Origin: Kitasatospora azatica KCTC 9699
GTDB lineage: Bacteria; Actinomycetota; Actinomycetes; Streptomycetales; Streptomycetaceae
Assembly (NCBI RefSeq): GCF_000744785.1
Contig: NZ_JQMO01000002.1
Span: 744,001 to 808,000 of the forward strand
DNA length: 64,000 nt
Reading direction: 5' to 3'
Positions 1-9,208 of this stretch are shown piece after piece (within the stretch, counting starts at the first letter, position 1; the number at the start of each line of letters is the position of its first letter). Both the position numbers and the translations under genes were made by a program. Under the pieces are notes generated by a model, which was not told the origin of the DNA, did not search any database, and was given only the letters and a program-made list of their open reading frames with translations.

Positions 1-619
1 GCTGCGCCTCGTCCGCCTCGGCGACGCCGAGCTCCACCGATCGCGACTCGCCGTCCACGGTGAGCCGCTCCAGCCGGCGCAGCACCGTGCGGCCCTGCTC
101 CTCACGACCCGGCTCCTCGCCCTCGGCCGCCGCGCCGGACAGCCGGATCGCGGGCAGTCGGGCCAGCGCGGAGTCCGGCACGTGCAGCGACTCGGTGGCG
201 ACCGTCTGCCCCTGCGCGACGCGCACCCGGCGGACCGTGTAGACGGTCTCGCCGGCCGGCACGCCGAGCGCCTTGGCCAGCTGCTCGGTGGCCGGGGCGA
301 TCACGCAGTCGACGGTCTGCCAGACCTGCTCGCGGCTGCCGCCGGGCCAGCCCTCCTCGCGCCGGCTGACCGGGACGCCGACCCGAGGCGCGGCCACCAG
401 GGTGCCGATGCCACGGCGGCGGACCAGACGGCCCTCCATCTCCAGCTGGTCGAGGGCCTGGCGCAGGGTCGCCCGGGCCACGCCGAAGCGGGCGGCGAGC
501 TCGCGCTCGTTCGGGATCACCTGGCCGGTGGAGAACTCCGAGTCGATGGCGCGCAGCAGGACCGTGCGCAGGTGCCAGTACTTCGGCTCCGGTACCGCCG
601 TGAGCTGAGCTGTCCCCAC
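1..619 (-). CDS. GntR-family transcriptional regulator (3' end beyond window)
   Basis: About 206 residues are visible and the C-terminus runs off the left edge. An N-terminal winged helix-turn-helix (residues ~10-75) contains IPNERELAARFGVARATLR and a beta-wing RRRGIGTLV, which is the GntR signature. The C-terminal part (SLHVPDSALARLPAI and following) looks like the ligand-binding UTRA fold of the HutC subfamily. The GTG start is chosen because GGAGG lies five bases upstream; a longer frame on the same strand is only a shadow. Family knowledge: DNA-binding repressor or activator with a small-molecule effector. The effector and targets cannot be read from the sequence. Confidence 0.85.
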   Translation of the reverse strand, partial: MGTAQLTAVPEPKYWHLRTVLLRAIDSEFSTGQVIPNERELAARFGVARATLRQALDQLEMEGRLVRRRGIGTLVAAPRVGVPVSRREEGWPGGSREQVWQTVDCVIAPATEQLAKALGVPAGETVYTVRRVRVAQGQTVATESLHVPDSALARLPAIRLSGAAAEGEEPGREEQGRTVLRRLERLTVDGESRSVELGVAEADEAQ

Positions 620-878
620 CGTATCCTCCACCCTGGCCGGCCTTAGGTCGCTGTGGGGCGGCCGCCGGCATCTCGAAGGACCGTGTGCGCCCCGGCCGGA
701 CCGGCAGATTCTGCCAGGTGAGGGCTCGGGCTTTATCCGTCCTTCTTTATTAAAGGTCCTTGCAGTAAGTGACCCTAGGGGGTGCCGCGGGAGATGGTCA
801 AGACCAATGACGGAGCCTTGACCGGCCCGCGACACGCGGCTGCCCGACCCCCGGAAGGACGGCGGGTAGGCTGCCCGG

Positions 879-1691
879 GTGACGTACGTGGTGACGAGTG
901 TGAACGTGAACGGAATTCGGGCCGCCGCGAAGAAGGGGTTCGTGGAGTGGCTCGCGAACACCGAGGCGGATGTCCTGTGCCTTCAGGAGGTCCGCGCGGA
1001 GGTCGACCAACTGCCGCGCGAGATCCTTGAGTTGGACGGTTGGCACGCATTCTGGGCGCCGGCCGCCGCCAAGGGCCGGGCCGGCGTGGCGATCCTCTCC
1101 CGGATCGAGCCGCAGCGCAGCAAGATCGGGTTCGATTCGGATGAATTCGACAATTCGGGCAGATATCTTGAAATCGACCTCCCGGGCCTGACCGTCGCCA
1201 GCCTCTACCTGCCCTCCGGTGAAGTCGGCACCGAGCGCCAGGACGAGAAGGAACGCTTCATGGCCGAGTTCCTCACCCACCTCACCGAGCTGCGCACCCG
1301 CGCCGCCGCCGACGGCCGCGAGGTCGTGGTCTGCGGCGACTGGAACATCGCGCACCAGGAGGCGGACCTGAAGAACTGGAAGGCCAACCAGAAGGCCGCC
1401 GGCTTCCTCCCCGAGGAACGCGCCTGGCTCACCCAGGTCCTCGACGAGGCCGGCTACGTCGACATCGTCCGCCGCCACCACCCCGACCAGCCCGGCCCCT
1501 ACACCTGGTGGTCCTACCGCGGCCGCGCCTTCGACAACGACTCCGGCTGGCGGATCGACTACCTGATGACCAGTCAGAAACTCGCGGACGCTTGCGTCTC
1601 AGCGTGCGTCGAAAAGGCCCCTTCTCACGACGCACGCTGGTCAGACCACGCACCAGTGACCGCCGCCTTCGACCTCGACCAACTCCTGTAG
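879..1691 (+). CDS. xthA: Exodeoxyribonuclease III
   Basis: 270 aa, full length for the ExoIII/AP-endonuclease family. It removes nucleotides 3'-5' from duplex DNA and incises at abasic sites in base-excision repair. Visible catalytic motifs, in order: VNVNGIRAA (metal/active-site Asn), LQEVRAE (metal-binding Glu), CGDWNIAH (catalytic Asp and Asn), RIDYLM, and the terminal SDHAPV with the catalytic Asp-His. The start is GTG; in Streptomyces this family commonly begins with the same MTYVVTSVNVNG. It stands alone between a divergent GntR gene and a gene-poor stretch. Confidence 0.95.
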   Translation: MTYVVTSVNVNGIRAAAKKGFVEWLANTEADVLCLQEVRAEVDQLPREILELDGWHAFWAPAAAKGRAGVAILSRIEPQRSKIGFDSDEFDNSGRYLEIDLPGLTVASLYLPSGEVGTERQDEKERFMAEFLTHLTELRTRAAADGREVVVCGDWNIAHQEADLKNWKANQKAAGFLPEERAWLTQVLDEAGYVDIVRRHHPDQPGPYTWWSYRGRAFDNDSGWRIDYLMTSQKLADACVSACVEKAPSHDARWSDHAPVTAAFDLDQLL

Positions 1692-2077
1692 CACAGAAAG
1701 AAGATCAGGCAATTGGTATCGGCTATCGCGGTCGTCGCACTGTCTGTCCCAGAGCGACGACCGAGGCTGCCACTAGCCTGCAACTGGACTACGCAACGAT
1801 CCGTCATTCCTGAGTGGGGGTCAGCTGACGCTCCCGGAATCGCCTCGGTTTGTAGAAGCCAACGCCGTCCGGCGAAAGGCCCCTCCCAACACGGGCGGCT
1901 GCAACTGCCCGGGCTTCACCCGCTTCGCGGACTACGTTCCACACGTCCAACGACTCAATCTCGCCATCGCAGTTGGCCCGTACGGTCGAGGAGAGCCGCG
2001 CGCTGCTCACTCCGGTCATGGATGGGCAGGTTCGATCGCCATCGCGGACGACGCGCCTGGTGCCGTAGAGTCGCCAT
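1692..2077. other. Gene-poor interval
   Basis: No coding frame with a credible start, ribosome-binding site and codon bias was found on either strand. Third-position GC is lower than in the flanking genes. No hairpin, repeat or RNA gene was recognised. Confidence 0.5.
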
Positions 2078-2236
2078 ATGGGTGCAGTAGGCGATGACTT
2101 GAGCAAGTCGATCGACGCCTGGGTGGAGGAGCATCTCGCACTGTCGCCCGCGTGGTCTGCCGAGAAGCGGAAGAGGATCTTTGCCCTGCTGGGGATCCAG
2201 CATGCGGACCAAAGGGGACTCGGTGGCACATTCTGA
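2078..2236 (+). CDS. Small hypothetical protein (52 aa), tandem paralogue 1
   Basis: 52-aa acidic/amphipathic protein beginning MGAVGDDLSKSIDAWVEEHL. It shares the pattern K..DAWVE..LA.SP.W..E+...I with the next gene, so the two are tandem paralogues. That conservation is the main reason for calling it coding. The ATG has only a weak upstream purine stretch. No domain is recognised. Short proteins of this type occur singly or in tandem in Streptomyces genomes, but I do not know a function. Confidence 0.6.
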   Translation: MGAVGDDLSKSIDAWVEEHLALSPAWSAEKRKRIFALLGIQHADQRGLGGTF

Positions 2237-2414
2237 CGCCATCTCCCACTGTGTGCCAGGATCTCAGTCGATCGGCGGCCCTGGGGGCCCAGGCGACATT
2301 CGTCCGGACTGAGCAACTGAGGACGCCGCCCGTCGGGTACGCGGCATGCCACTGGTGCCAGGACTTAACCCAACCAGGTAGTCCTGACCTGGGGCGTTGC
2401 CAGGGGGTAACCGC

Positions 2415-2840
2415 ATGGACACGTACGATGAGGGACTGGGTAAGAACAAAGACGCTTGGGTGGAGGCAGAACTGGCCGCCTCGCCCGAGTGGGGGCCCGA
2501 GCGGTACGCCAGCATTCGCCAGCACCTGGAGGGCAGCGCCCCCGCTGCTACCGCTGACGAGCAGGGGCACGAGGCCGCAGATCGCGGTCCACAGGGTGGT
2601 GCCGTGAGCGTAGACCGACCGGCCCACGTGCACGGCACCACGCCGGCTGATAAGAAGATCGACAGGGCCGGGCTCAGTCAGTGCGGAGGGCGTCTGCTCG
2701 CCAGGATCAAGCGGTGGGCTGACACGGACCAGTCCACAGTGCGGCAGCAATCTGGGTCCAGCCGTGATCGATCCTGGCGTCGTCGCGAGCGCCACGGTCT
2801 AGCCGGACCGTTCGAGCGTCCTGCCGCCGGGAAGCAGTAA
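2415..2840 (+). CDS. Hypothetical protein, tandem paralogue 2 (141 aa)
   Basis: The first ~42 residues (MDTYDEGLGKNKDAWVEAEL and on, to RQHLEGS) match the small protein encoded just upstream. The ATG has a G-rich site (AGGGGG) about eight bases before it, preferred over an in-frame TTG at 2397. The remaining ~100 residues are low-complexity and basic, with atypical codon use. The original gene may therefore have ended soon after the conserved block, with a frameshift or lost stop extending it. Function unknown. Confidence 0.45.
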   Translation: MDTYDEGLGKNKDAWVEAELAASPEWGPERYASIRQHLEGSAPAATADEQGHEAADRGPQGGAVSVDRPAHVHGTTPADKKIDRAGLSQCGGRLLARIKRWADTDQSTVRQQSGSSRDRSWRRRERHGLAGPFERPAAGKQ

Positions 2841-2997
2841 CTGTCTCCCGGCCCCGGCTCCCGGCGACGGAGCGCGGGTCATTCCGTGGACCGCTGCGAC
2901 GTCCGAAGTGGTGGTCTCCGTCAGGTTCGTGGAGCGCACCAGCCAGCGGACGATGCTGGCTCACTGCCCCGCACGGACGCGAGCGCCGACTCTTGGG

Positions 2998-3357
2998 TCA
3001 GGCCTTCTTGACTACGCTGGACTTGAGCTGCATGGCGCCGAAGCCCTCGATGCGGCAGTCGATGTCGTGGCCGTCGACGCCGTCGATGAGACGGATGTTG
3101 CGGACCTTGGTACCGGCCTTGATTCCGGAGGGGCTGCCCTTGACCTTGAGGGCCTTGACGACGGTCACGGTGTCGCCGTCGCTCAGCACATTGCCGACAG
3201 CGTCCTTGACCACCCGTTCTCCCGAGGAACTCGCGTCATCGGCGGTGCCCTCGGCGGAAACCCATTCGTTGCCGCACTCCGGGCAGACCATCAGAGCGTT
3301 CATCTCATAGGTGTACTCGCTGGAGCACTTCGGGCACGGGGGCAGGTTCTCGCTCAT
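2998..3357 (-). CDS. phnA: PhnA/YjdM-type zinc-ribbon protein
   Basis: 119 aa, matching the usual length of the PhnA (YjdM) family. The N-terminal zinc ribbon shows [12 protein letters not shown] and VCPECGNEW, two CxxC pairs about 20 residues apart. The C-terminal PhnA domain contains [24 protein letters not shown] and [17 protein letters not shown]. The name comes from association with alkylphosphonate genes in E. coli, but the molecular role is not established and no phosphonate genes are nearby. The internal start MSENLPPC is preferred to an upstream GTG because it matches the family N-terminus. Confidence 0.9.
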   Translation of the reverse strand: MSENLPPCPKCSSEYTYEMNALMVCPECGNEWVSAEGTADDASSSGERVVKDAVGNVLSDGDTVTVVKALKVKGSPSGIKAGTKVRNIRLIDGVDGHDIDCRIEGFGAMQLKSSVVKKA

Positions 3358-3556
3358 TCGGTCAGAATATCCGACCTCCGGCACGGGCCCGGGCACGTGC
3401 GCGGGTGACGACTGTGGGTGATGGCCGCTTTCGCTGTCGCCGCAACCTCCCGGTGGCTTCGGCCCTCAATGCATTTCGCGTCCTGCTGGAGCAGGGTGAA
3501 GGTCTGGTCGCCGGGGTGGCGCAATCTGCTCCGCGGGATCGTGTGCGGGCGCGGAA

Positions 3557-4387
3557 TCATTGCGCGCGGATATCGGGGTGCCAGGGGTCGGTGACCGTGC
3601 GGGGCCCGTTTTCGGTGTGGAGGGTGAGTATGCGGGTGGAGGCGGCGTATTCGGTGAGGGAGGCGGCGCCGTGGCGGGTCTCGAATTCGGCATCGATCTG
3701 GGCCGGGAGCTGGCGCAGGCATTGGCGTAGCTGGGCGGTTTCGTTGCGGCCGAGTGGCTGTGGGGCGCGCAGCAGCACTTGCAGATGGCTGGTGGGGCGG
3801 GTGACCGGGGCACCGGAGGCCAGCTCGTAGGCGACTTCGCCGGTTGGGCCCCAGGACAGGCCTTGGCGGGTCATGATCTCGTCGACGGAGGGGAGGACGT
3901 GCAGGGCGGGGATCCGGGTGGTGCGTGTGGCGGGCAGGAGGCCGAGGCGGTGGAGGAGGTCTTCGGGGCGCATTACGCGGGCGATGGTGGAGCGCGGGGC
4001 GAAGGCGGAGAGCTCTTGGTGGCGCTGGGGTCCGTGGATGGTGACGGGGATCCACTGTTCTGATGCCGGGACGGTGTTGGGAGTGCGGCGGCCCGGCTGG
4101 GTCGGGGTGGTGGAGCGGCCGACCAGGATGGGGGATCGGCTGACGGCGACCCAGGGGCGGGCGCGCAGGTGATCGTGAGCCCAGGCGGGCAGTGAGGGCT
4201 GCTGTCCGTGGTGGCCGGGGGTGTGGCGCAGGGCGCTGAGGTGGTGAAGGAGGAGGAGGTCGTGGGCGGTGGGTGTCAGTGAGCGGGTCGCGGTTACCGG
4301 GCCGACGACGCGAGCGCGTGGCAGCCGCGCGGCGGGTGCGGGGTCGTGGGTGGATCGTTGGCCGGGTCGGGCTGCCGTGGTGCTCAC
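3557..4387 (-). CDS. MdcG-like nucleotidyltransferase-family protein, catalytic Asp residues missing
   Basis: 276 aa resembling malonate-decarboxylase holo-ACP synthase (phosphoribosyl-dephospho-CoA transferase, MdcG). Matching landmarks are HDLLLL near the N-terminus, RPWVAVSRSP, WIPVTIHGPQR, LSWGPTGEVAYELASG and the C-terminal GPRTVTDPW. In MdcG the nucleotidyltransferase centre reads like SDLDL; here the aligned segment is SHLQVLLRAP, so both metal-binding aspartates are replaced. Transferase activity is therefore doubtful. No other malonate decarboxylase gene is present. The GTG start has AAGGAG upstream. It is the last gene of the complex I-like operon, 155 bp behind the large-subunit gene. 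Confidence 0.6.
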   Translation of the reverse strand: MSTTAARPGQRSTHDPAPAARLPRARVVGPVTATRSLTPTAHDLLLLHHLSALRHTPGHHGQQPSLPAWAHDHLRARPWVAVSRSPILVGRSTTPTQPGRRTPNTVPASEQWIPVTIHGPQRHQELSAFAPRSTIARVMRPEDLLHRLGLLPATRTTRIPALHVLPSVDEIMTRQGLSWGPTGEVAYELASGAPVTRPTSHLQVLLRAPQPLGRNETAQLRQCLRQLPAQIDAEFETRHGAASLTEYAASTRILTLHTENGPRTVTDPWHPDIRAQ

Positions 4388-4542
4388 TGCGTTGCTCCTT
4401 GCAAGGGTGGTGCGGAGGGCGGGGTTCGTGGGGGTGCTTCGGGAAGGTCGGTCGGACGAGGGGCCTCGGTGTGGGGTTGGTGCTGGGGTGCGGTCGGGTG
4501 CCTGGCCGCTTCGGGATCCCGTTCGTCGGCGCGGTGCTGTGG

Positions 4543-6042
4543 CTACAGGTCGTTGGCGGCGTAGGAGAGGTTGAAGCTCTTATTGGTGAGGGGGAAGTCG
4601 GGGACGATGGTGCCGGTGAGGGCGACCGGTAGGGCGGGCCAGTTGAAGAAGGACGGGTCGGCGATCTTGGCGCGGGTCAGGGTGTGGCCGGCGGCGAGTT
4701 CGAGGCGGGTGGTGATGGTGCCGCGCCATCCTTCGACGATGCCGACGCCGGAGCGTGGGACGCCTGAGCGGCCCAAGGGGGTGGTGACGGTGCCGGGTTG
4801 CAGGCCGTCGGCGAGATGGTCGATCAGGGCGAGGGAGACCTCGATCTCGCGTGCGCGGATGAGGAAGCGGGCGAGGACGTCGCCGCCGGTCTCGACCGCG
4901 GTGGTCAGGGTGTCGCCCAGGTCGTGGAAGGGGTGGGAGCGGCGGGCGTCGGTTGCCAGGCCGCTGGCGCGGGCGACGTAGCCGAGGCAGCCGAGGTCGC
5001 GGGCGGCGTCGGGGGGCAGGACGGAGGTGCCGGTGAAGCGGTCGCGGACGACGGTGTGGCCCAGGGCGAGGTCGACGATCTCGCGGATGTCGGCGCCGAT
5101 GGCCTTCAGCTGGGCGGGGTCGGGCAGTGCGCGCAGGACGGCTCCGCCGGGTACGACGCCCCCGCGTAGCAGGCGGTGGCCGGTGATGTGCCGGCCCAGG
5201 CGCAGGAGTTGCTCGCGCACGCGTAGGGCGTGGGCGTTGAGGATGGAGTGGCCGACGTCGTTGCACAGGGCGCCGAGGTCGGCGGTGTGGTTGTGCAGGC
5301 GCTCCAGTTCCAGGAGCAGTGCGCGGGCTTGCTGGGCTCGGGCGGGGACGTGGGTGTGGGTGGCGTCTTCGAGGGCGAGACAGTAGGCGAGGGTGTGGCC
5401 GACGGCGGTGTCGCCGCTGATCCGCTCGGCCAGCGGCACGCCGTGCTCGATGGTCCTGCCTTCGAAGAGTTTCTCGATGCCTTTGTGGACGTACCAGAGG
5501 CGGGCTTTGAGTTTGAGGATGGTCTCGCCGACGACGGAGAAGCGGAAGTGTCCGGGTTCGATGATTCCGGCGTGGACGGGGCCGACGGGGATCTCATAGA
5601 CGCCGGGCCCTTCGACGGTCAGGAACGGGAAGGGGCCTTCGGTGTCGGTGAAGGGTGGTGGGTCGCCGGCATCGGGGCGCATCGGGTACCAGCCTTGTGG
5701 CCAGTGGGGGTGGCGGACCAGGCGACGGGGCAGCGGGTGGTCGAGGGGGATGATGCCGTGCAGGTCGCGCATCTCGCGTTCGAAGCGGCCGGCGGGGAAG
5801 GAGAGATGGGCGAGGCTGGGCAGTTCGGGGGTTTCGGGGTCGAGGCGGACGTGGAGTTCGGTGCGCAGGTCGGGCGGGCCGGCGGTGAACAGGTAGACGA
5901 CGCGGATGGCCTTGCCGCCGGGGGCGGTGGCATCGTCGTGGTGGGCGGCGACCAGCGCCAGGCGGTGGCCTGCTGCCAGCAGGTCGGCGGCCAGGCCGGT
6001 CAGTTCGGCGGGCTCGGTGTCGATCACGGTGCGCGAGTGCAT
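4543..6042 (-). CDS. Complex I-like large subunit (HyfG/NuoCD-type; Ehr-like, lacks [NiFe] cysteines)
   Basis: 499 aa. The N-terminal ~150 residues are NuoC-like (RFEREMRDLHGIIPLDHPLP); the rest is NuoD/hydrogenase-3-large-subunit-like (GPVHAGIIEPGHFRF, LKARLWYVHKGIEKL). In HycE/HyfG the nickel ligands are two CxxC motifs. Here the first site reads AERISGDTAVGH (~residue 205) and the C-terminus ends NKSFNLSYAANDL, so all four cysteines are gone. The protein therefore cannot be a [NiFe] hydrogenase. This matches the 'Ehr' class of complexes that couple an unknown reaction to ion-pumping subunits. The ATG lies four bases after the stop of the HyfF-like gene. Confidence 0.85.
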   Translation of the reverse strand: MHSRTVIDTEPAELTGLAADLLAAGHRLALVAAHHDDATAPGGKAIRVVYLFTAGPPDLRTELHVRLDPETPELPSLAHLSFPAGRFEREMRDLHGIIPLDHPLPRRLVRHPHWPQGWYPMRPDAGDPPPFTDTEGPFPFLTVEGPGVYEIPVGPVHAGIIEPGHFRFSVVGETILKLKARLWYVHKGIEKLFEGRTIEHGVPLAERISGDTAVGHTLAYCLALEDATHTHVPARAQQARALLLELERLHNHTADLGALCNDVGHSILNAHALRVREQLLRLGRHITGHRLLRGGVVPGGAVLRALPDPAQLKAIGADIREIVDLALGHTVVRDRFTGTSVLPPDAARDLGCLGYVARASGLATDARRSHPFHDLGDTLTTAVETGGDVLARFLIRAREIEVSLALIDHLADGLQPGTVTTPLGRSGVPRSGVGIVEGWRGTITTRLELAAGHTLTRAKIADPSFFNWPALPVALTGTIVPDFPLTNKSFNLSYAANDL

Positions 6043-6046
6043 GGGG

Positions 6047-7546
6047 TCAGTGGCCTCCGAGGACGGTGGCGGTGGCGTCGGCGAGCAGGCCGGTGAGGGG
6101 TCCGAGGCTGATGCCGAGGGCGGCGCAGGCGAGCAGTCCGGCGGCCAGTGGTGCCCAGGTCGAGGCGGTTGTGGCGGCGGGTGGCGGGCTGGGCTGGCCG
6201 ACGGGCGTGGCGGGGGTAATGCCCAGGAGCATGTGCGCGGTGCGGGTGGTCAGTGCCGCGAACGCGGTGAGGACCAGGACGAGTGCGATGGTCATGGCCC
6301 AGCCGAGGCGGGCGGCGAAGGTGCCGCGGGTGATGGCGAGTTCGGAGGCGAAGAGGCTGAACGGGGGCAGGCCGAGCAGGGCGAGGACGGCGAGGCCGAA
6401 GGCGGCGCCGAGCGCCGGGGCGCGGGTGAGCAGGGCGCGGACGCGGCCGATGCGGGTGGTGTGCTGCAGGTGCAGGATGTGGCCGGAGGCGCAGAACGCG
6501 ACGGTCTTGGCGAGCCCGTGGCCGGCGATGTGCAGCAGCGCCGCCGACATGGCGAGGGTGTTGCCGCTGGCGGCGCCGAGGGCGATCAGGCTCATGTGCT
6601 CCATGCTGGAGTAGGCGAGCATCCGCTTGTAGTCGCTCTGTCCGAGCAGCAGGGCGGCGGCGACGGCGAGGGTGAGCAGGGCTGTGCCGAGCAGCATGCC
6701 TTTGACGAAGGCGGGGCCCAGGGCGGCGTCGGCGATGACCTTGTAGCGCAGGACGGCGGTGAAGGAGACCGCGAGCAGAACTCCTGACATCAGGGCCGAG
6801 ACGGGGGCGGGGGCCTGGCTGTGGGCGTCGGGGAGCCAGGCCTGGAGGGGGGCGAGGCCGGCCTTGGCGCCGAAGCCGAAGACGACCAGGGCGGTGCCCA
6901 GGCGGGTCACGTCGGGGTCGAGGCGGCTCGCGTGGGCGGCGAGGGTGGGCCAGTCGAGGGCGTCGGCCTCGGAGAGGCCGGCCTGGCGGGCGGCGTAGTA
7001 GATCAGGACGGTGCCCAGGAAGGCCAGGCCGATGCCGACCGAGCAGATGACCACGTACTTCCAGGCGGCCTCGACGCTGGCGCGGGTGCGCCGGTGGCCG
7101 ACCAGGAAGGCGGTGACGATGGTGGTGGCCTCGATGGCGACCCACAGCACGCCGAGGTTGGCGGCGAGGACGGCCGTGGCCATGGCGGCGAGGAAGAGGT
7201 GGACCAGGACGCCGTAGCGGCGTGCGGCGGACGCGTCGGCGTGCCCGGCCCGCCGTTCGGCCTGGAGGTAGGCGGGGCCCGTGGCGCAGGCGAGCAGCGC
7301 GACCGCGCCGATCACCAGGAGGATCCACACCGACAGGGCGTCGGCACGCAGCAGCCGTCCCCAGGCGCTGACGGGCTGCTGGTGAGGGCCGGCGAGGGCG
7401 GCGGCGCAGGCGAGCATCGCGGCGGGTGCGGCAAGTCCGGCCCAGGCGGTGACGGTCCGCCAGCCGACCGCTGCGTAAAGGGCGGCAATGGCCAGCGGGG
7501 CGACGACGGGGGCGGTGAGCAGAAGGTCGCTGGTGGCAGCGGTCAT
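6047..7546 (-). CDS. HyfF/NuoN-like proton-channel membrane subunit
   Basis: 499-aa polytopic membrane protein of the proton-conducting antiporter family (NuoL/M/N, MrpA/D). Around 13-14 hydrophobic segments are visible. Family landmarks include FGFGAKAGLAPLQAWLPDAH (broken-helix Lys/His region), SALMSGVLLAV, YKRMLAYSSMEHMS and HIAGHGLAKTVAF. These carry the lysine and histidine residues used for ion translocation. The ATG overlaps the TGA of the HyfE-like gene (ATGA). In Hyf/Ehr complexes this is the second antiporter-like subunit. Confidence 0.88.
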   Translation of the reverse strand: MTAATSDLLLTAPVVAPLAIAALYAAVGWRTVTAWAGLAAPAAMLACAAALAGPHQQPVSAWGRLLRADALSVWILLVIGAVALLACATGPAYLQAERRAGHADASAARRYGVLVHLFLAAMATAVLAANLGVLWVAIEATTIVTAFLVGHRRTRASVEAAWKYVVICSVGIGLAFLGTVLIYYAARQAGLSEADALDWPTLAAHASRLDPDVTRLGTALVVFGFGAKAGLAPLQAWLPDAHSQAPAPVSALMSGVLLAVSFTAVLRYKVIADAALGPAFVKGMLLGTALLTLAVAAALLLGQSDYKRMLAYSSMEHMSLIALGAASGNTLAMSAALLHIAGHGLAKTVAFCASGHILHLQHTTRIGRVRALLTRAPALGAAFGLAVLALLGLPPFSLFASELAITRGTFAARLGWAMTIALVLVLTAFAALTTRTAHMLLGITPATPVGQPSPPPAATTASTWAPLAAGLLACAALGISLGPLTGLLADATATVLGGH

Positions 7547-8205
7547 CAGTCGTGGAGCTCCCTCAGATCGTCGAGGTCGGTGCTGCCGAAGGCGACCTGG
7601 ATGCGCGCGGTGAGGATCTGCAGGACCAGGACGGCGAACAACAGGTCGAAGGAGACACCGAGTTCGACGATCAGCGGAACGCCGGAGGTGGCGAGGAACG
7701 CCACCGCGGTGGTGCCGTTGTCCAGCAGCAGGAAGCCGACCACCTGGGAGACGGCGCGCCGGCGGGTGACCAGGGTGAAGAAGCCGATCAGGACGACGGC
7801 CAGCCCGACCGGCAGGGCGCGGGTGGCGGGCGAGGGGGCGAGGCGGATCAGGGGCTGGCAGACAGCGTAGGAAAGCAGGGTCAGGGCGGCGGCGGTCAGC
7901 AGAGAGGCGGCGACGTTGACCAGAGGCTGGGTTTCGCGGCTCTCGCCGCTGGCGGCCAGGGCCCGGCGCATCAGGTGCGGCAGCAGCCCGGCGCGCAGTG
8001 CGGCGATCAGCGCGGCGACGGCCAGCAGGACCCAGTGGTGCTCGTGGACGGCGAGGATGACGGCGATGGCGGCGAGCGCGACGCCTTGGAGGGCGAAGAT
8101 CCGCACGATGGCGGCCAGTTCGCGCCGCCACAGGATGAGAACGGCGGCGAGCAGGAAGACGCCGCAAGCCAGGTCCAGCAGCTGGGAGAAGAGGCCGGTG
8201 CTCAC
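7546..8205 (-). CDS. HyfE-like membrane subunit
   Basis: 219 aa, the same length as hydrogenase-4 subunit E (~216 aa). Six to seven transmembrane segments are visible, e.g. LLDLACGVFLLAAVLILW and GLAVVLIGFFTLVT. The C-terminus LTARIQVAFGSTDLDDLREL resembles HyfE, whose N-terminal part is NuoK-like. The GTG start of the coding frame gives MSTGLFSQLLDL; the upstream extension of the frame is proline/serine-rich shadow. HyfE is diagnostic for Hyf/Ehr-type complexes as opposed to respiratory complex I. Confidence 0.85.
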   Translation of the reverse strand: MSTGLFSQLLDLACGVFLLAAVLILWRRELAAIVRIFALQGVALAAIAVILAVHEHHWVLLAVAALIAALRAGLLPHLMRRALAASGESRETQPLVNVAASLLTAAALTLLSYAVCQPLIRLAPSPATRALPVGLAVVLIGFFTLVTRRRAVSQVVGFLLLDNGTTAVAFLATSGVPLIVELGVSFDLLFAVLVLQILTARIQVAFGSTDLDDLRELHD

Positions 8206-8254
8206 CTGGGCCCGCCCGGGGCGGATCGGCGGATCGGGGGCATGGGGGTCACGC

Positions 8255-9208
8255 TCACTTTCCGGTGAGGAAGAAGGAGGCGGAGACGGCGAGCAGGGCG
8301 AGCAGGAAGGAGCCGGCGAGCAGTTCGGGCACCTTGAACAGGCGGACCTTGGCCCAGAAGACTTCGGCTGCGGCCAGTGCGGCGGCGAGGAGAGTGACCT
8401 TGGTGGCAAACAGGACAAGCGCCACCAGCAGGGCCGCAAGGTGTGTGGTGGTGGCGATGCCCCAGGGGGCGAACAGGGAGGCGAGCAGGCCGAGGAGGAC
8501 GGTCAGGCGCATCTGCGCGCCGAGTTCGACGAGGGCCAGGTCCGGGCCGGAGTACTCCAGGATCATCGCCTCGTGGATCATCGTCAGTTCCAGGTGGGTG
8601 GACGGGTTGTCCACCGGCAGGCGCCCGGTCTCGGCGAGGGTGACCACCGCAAGCGCGAACGCGGCCAGCAGACTGGCCGGGCTGGCGAGGCGGGCGGGGT
8701 TGCCTGCGGCGCCGGAGACGATCGTGGTGAGGTTGGTCGATCCGGCGGGGATGGATAGCGCGAACACCGACATGAGGATGGTGGGTTCGACCAGGGCGGC
8801 GATGGTCATCTCGCGGGAGGCGCCCATGCCGCCGAACGCGGTGCCGGTGTCCAGGCCGGCGAGCGCGAGGGCGACCGTGCCGAGCGCGAGCAGTGCGACG
8901 ACCACGATGAGGTCGGCGGAGCCGCTGACGGGTGTGGCGGTGGAGGCGAGGGGGATCAGGGCGGCGACGACGGCGGTGGTGGCGACCAGCAGCAGCGGGG
9001 CCGTGCGGAACGCCGGTCCGGCTCCGACCGGGGTGGTGGGCTGTTTGCGCATCAGTTTGCGCAGGTCACGCCACGGCTGGGCGAGTCCGGCTCCGGCGCG
9101 TCCCTCCAGGCGGGCGCGGACCTGGCGCATCACGCCCGCCAGCCACGGCGCGCCGGCGATGACGAGTGCGACCTGCGCGGCTGCGGCTGCGGCGCCGAGG
9201 GCGTTCAC
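8255..9208 (-). CDS. HyfC/NuoH-like membrane anchor subunit
   Basis: 317 aa, eight predicted membrane helices, NuoH/HycD/HyfC family. This subunit joins the hydrophilic redox arm to the membrane arm. Diagnostic stretches are GRAGAGLAQPWRDLRKLMRK near the N-terminus, GTAFGGMGASREM, and ETGRLPVDNPSTHLELTMIH with the conserved acidic residues facing the electron-acceptor cavity. The GTG overlaps the stop of the HyfB-like gene (GTGA), showing translational coupling. Confidence 0.9.
   Translation of the reverse strand: MNALGAAAAAAQVALVIAGAPWLAGVMRQVRARLEGRAGAGLAQPWRDLRKLMRKQPTTPVGAGPAFRTAPLLLVATTAVVAALIPLASTATPVSGSADLIVVVALLALGTVALALAGLDTGTAFGGMGASREMTIAALVEPTILMSVFALSIPAGSTNLTTIVSGAAGNPARLASPASLLAAFALAVVTLAETGRLPVDNPSTHLELTMIHEAMILEYSGPDLALVELGAQMRLTVLLGLLASLFAPWGIATTTHLAALLVALVLFATKVTLLAAALAAAEVFWAKVRLFKVPELLAGSFLLALLAVSASFFLTGK

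Noticed and set aside
2016..2795. Long minus-strand frame opposite the tandem small genes
   Set aside because: Antisense shadow: low-complexity composition, no ribosome site, no recognisable domain; the plus-strand paralogous pair explains the region better.
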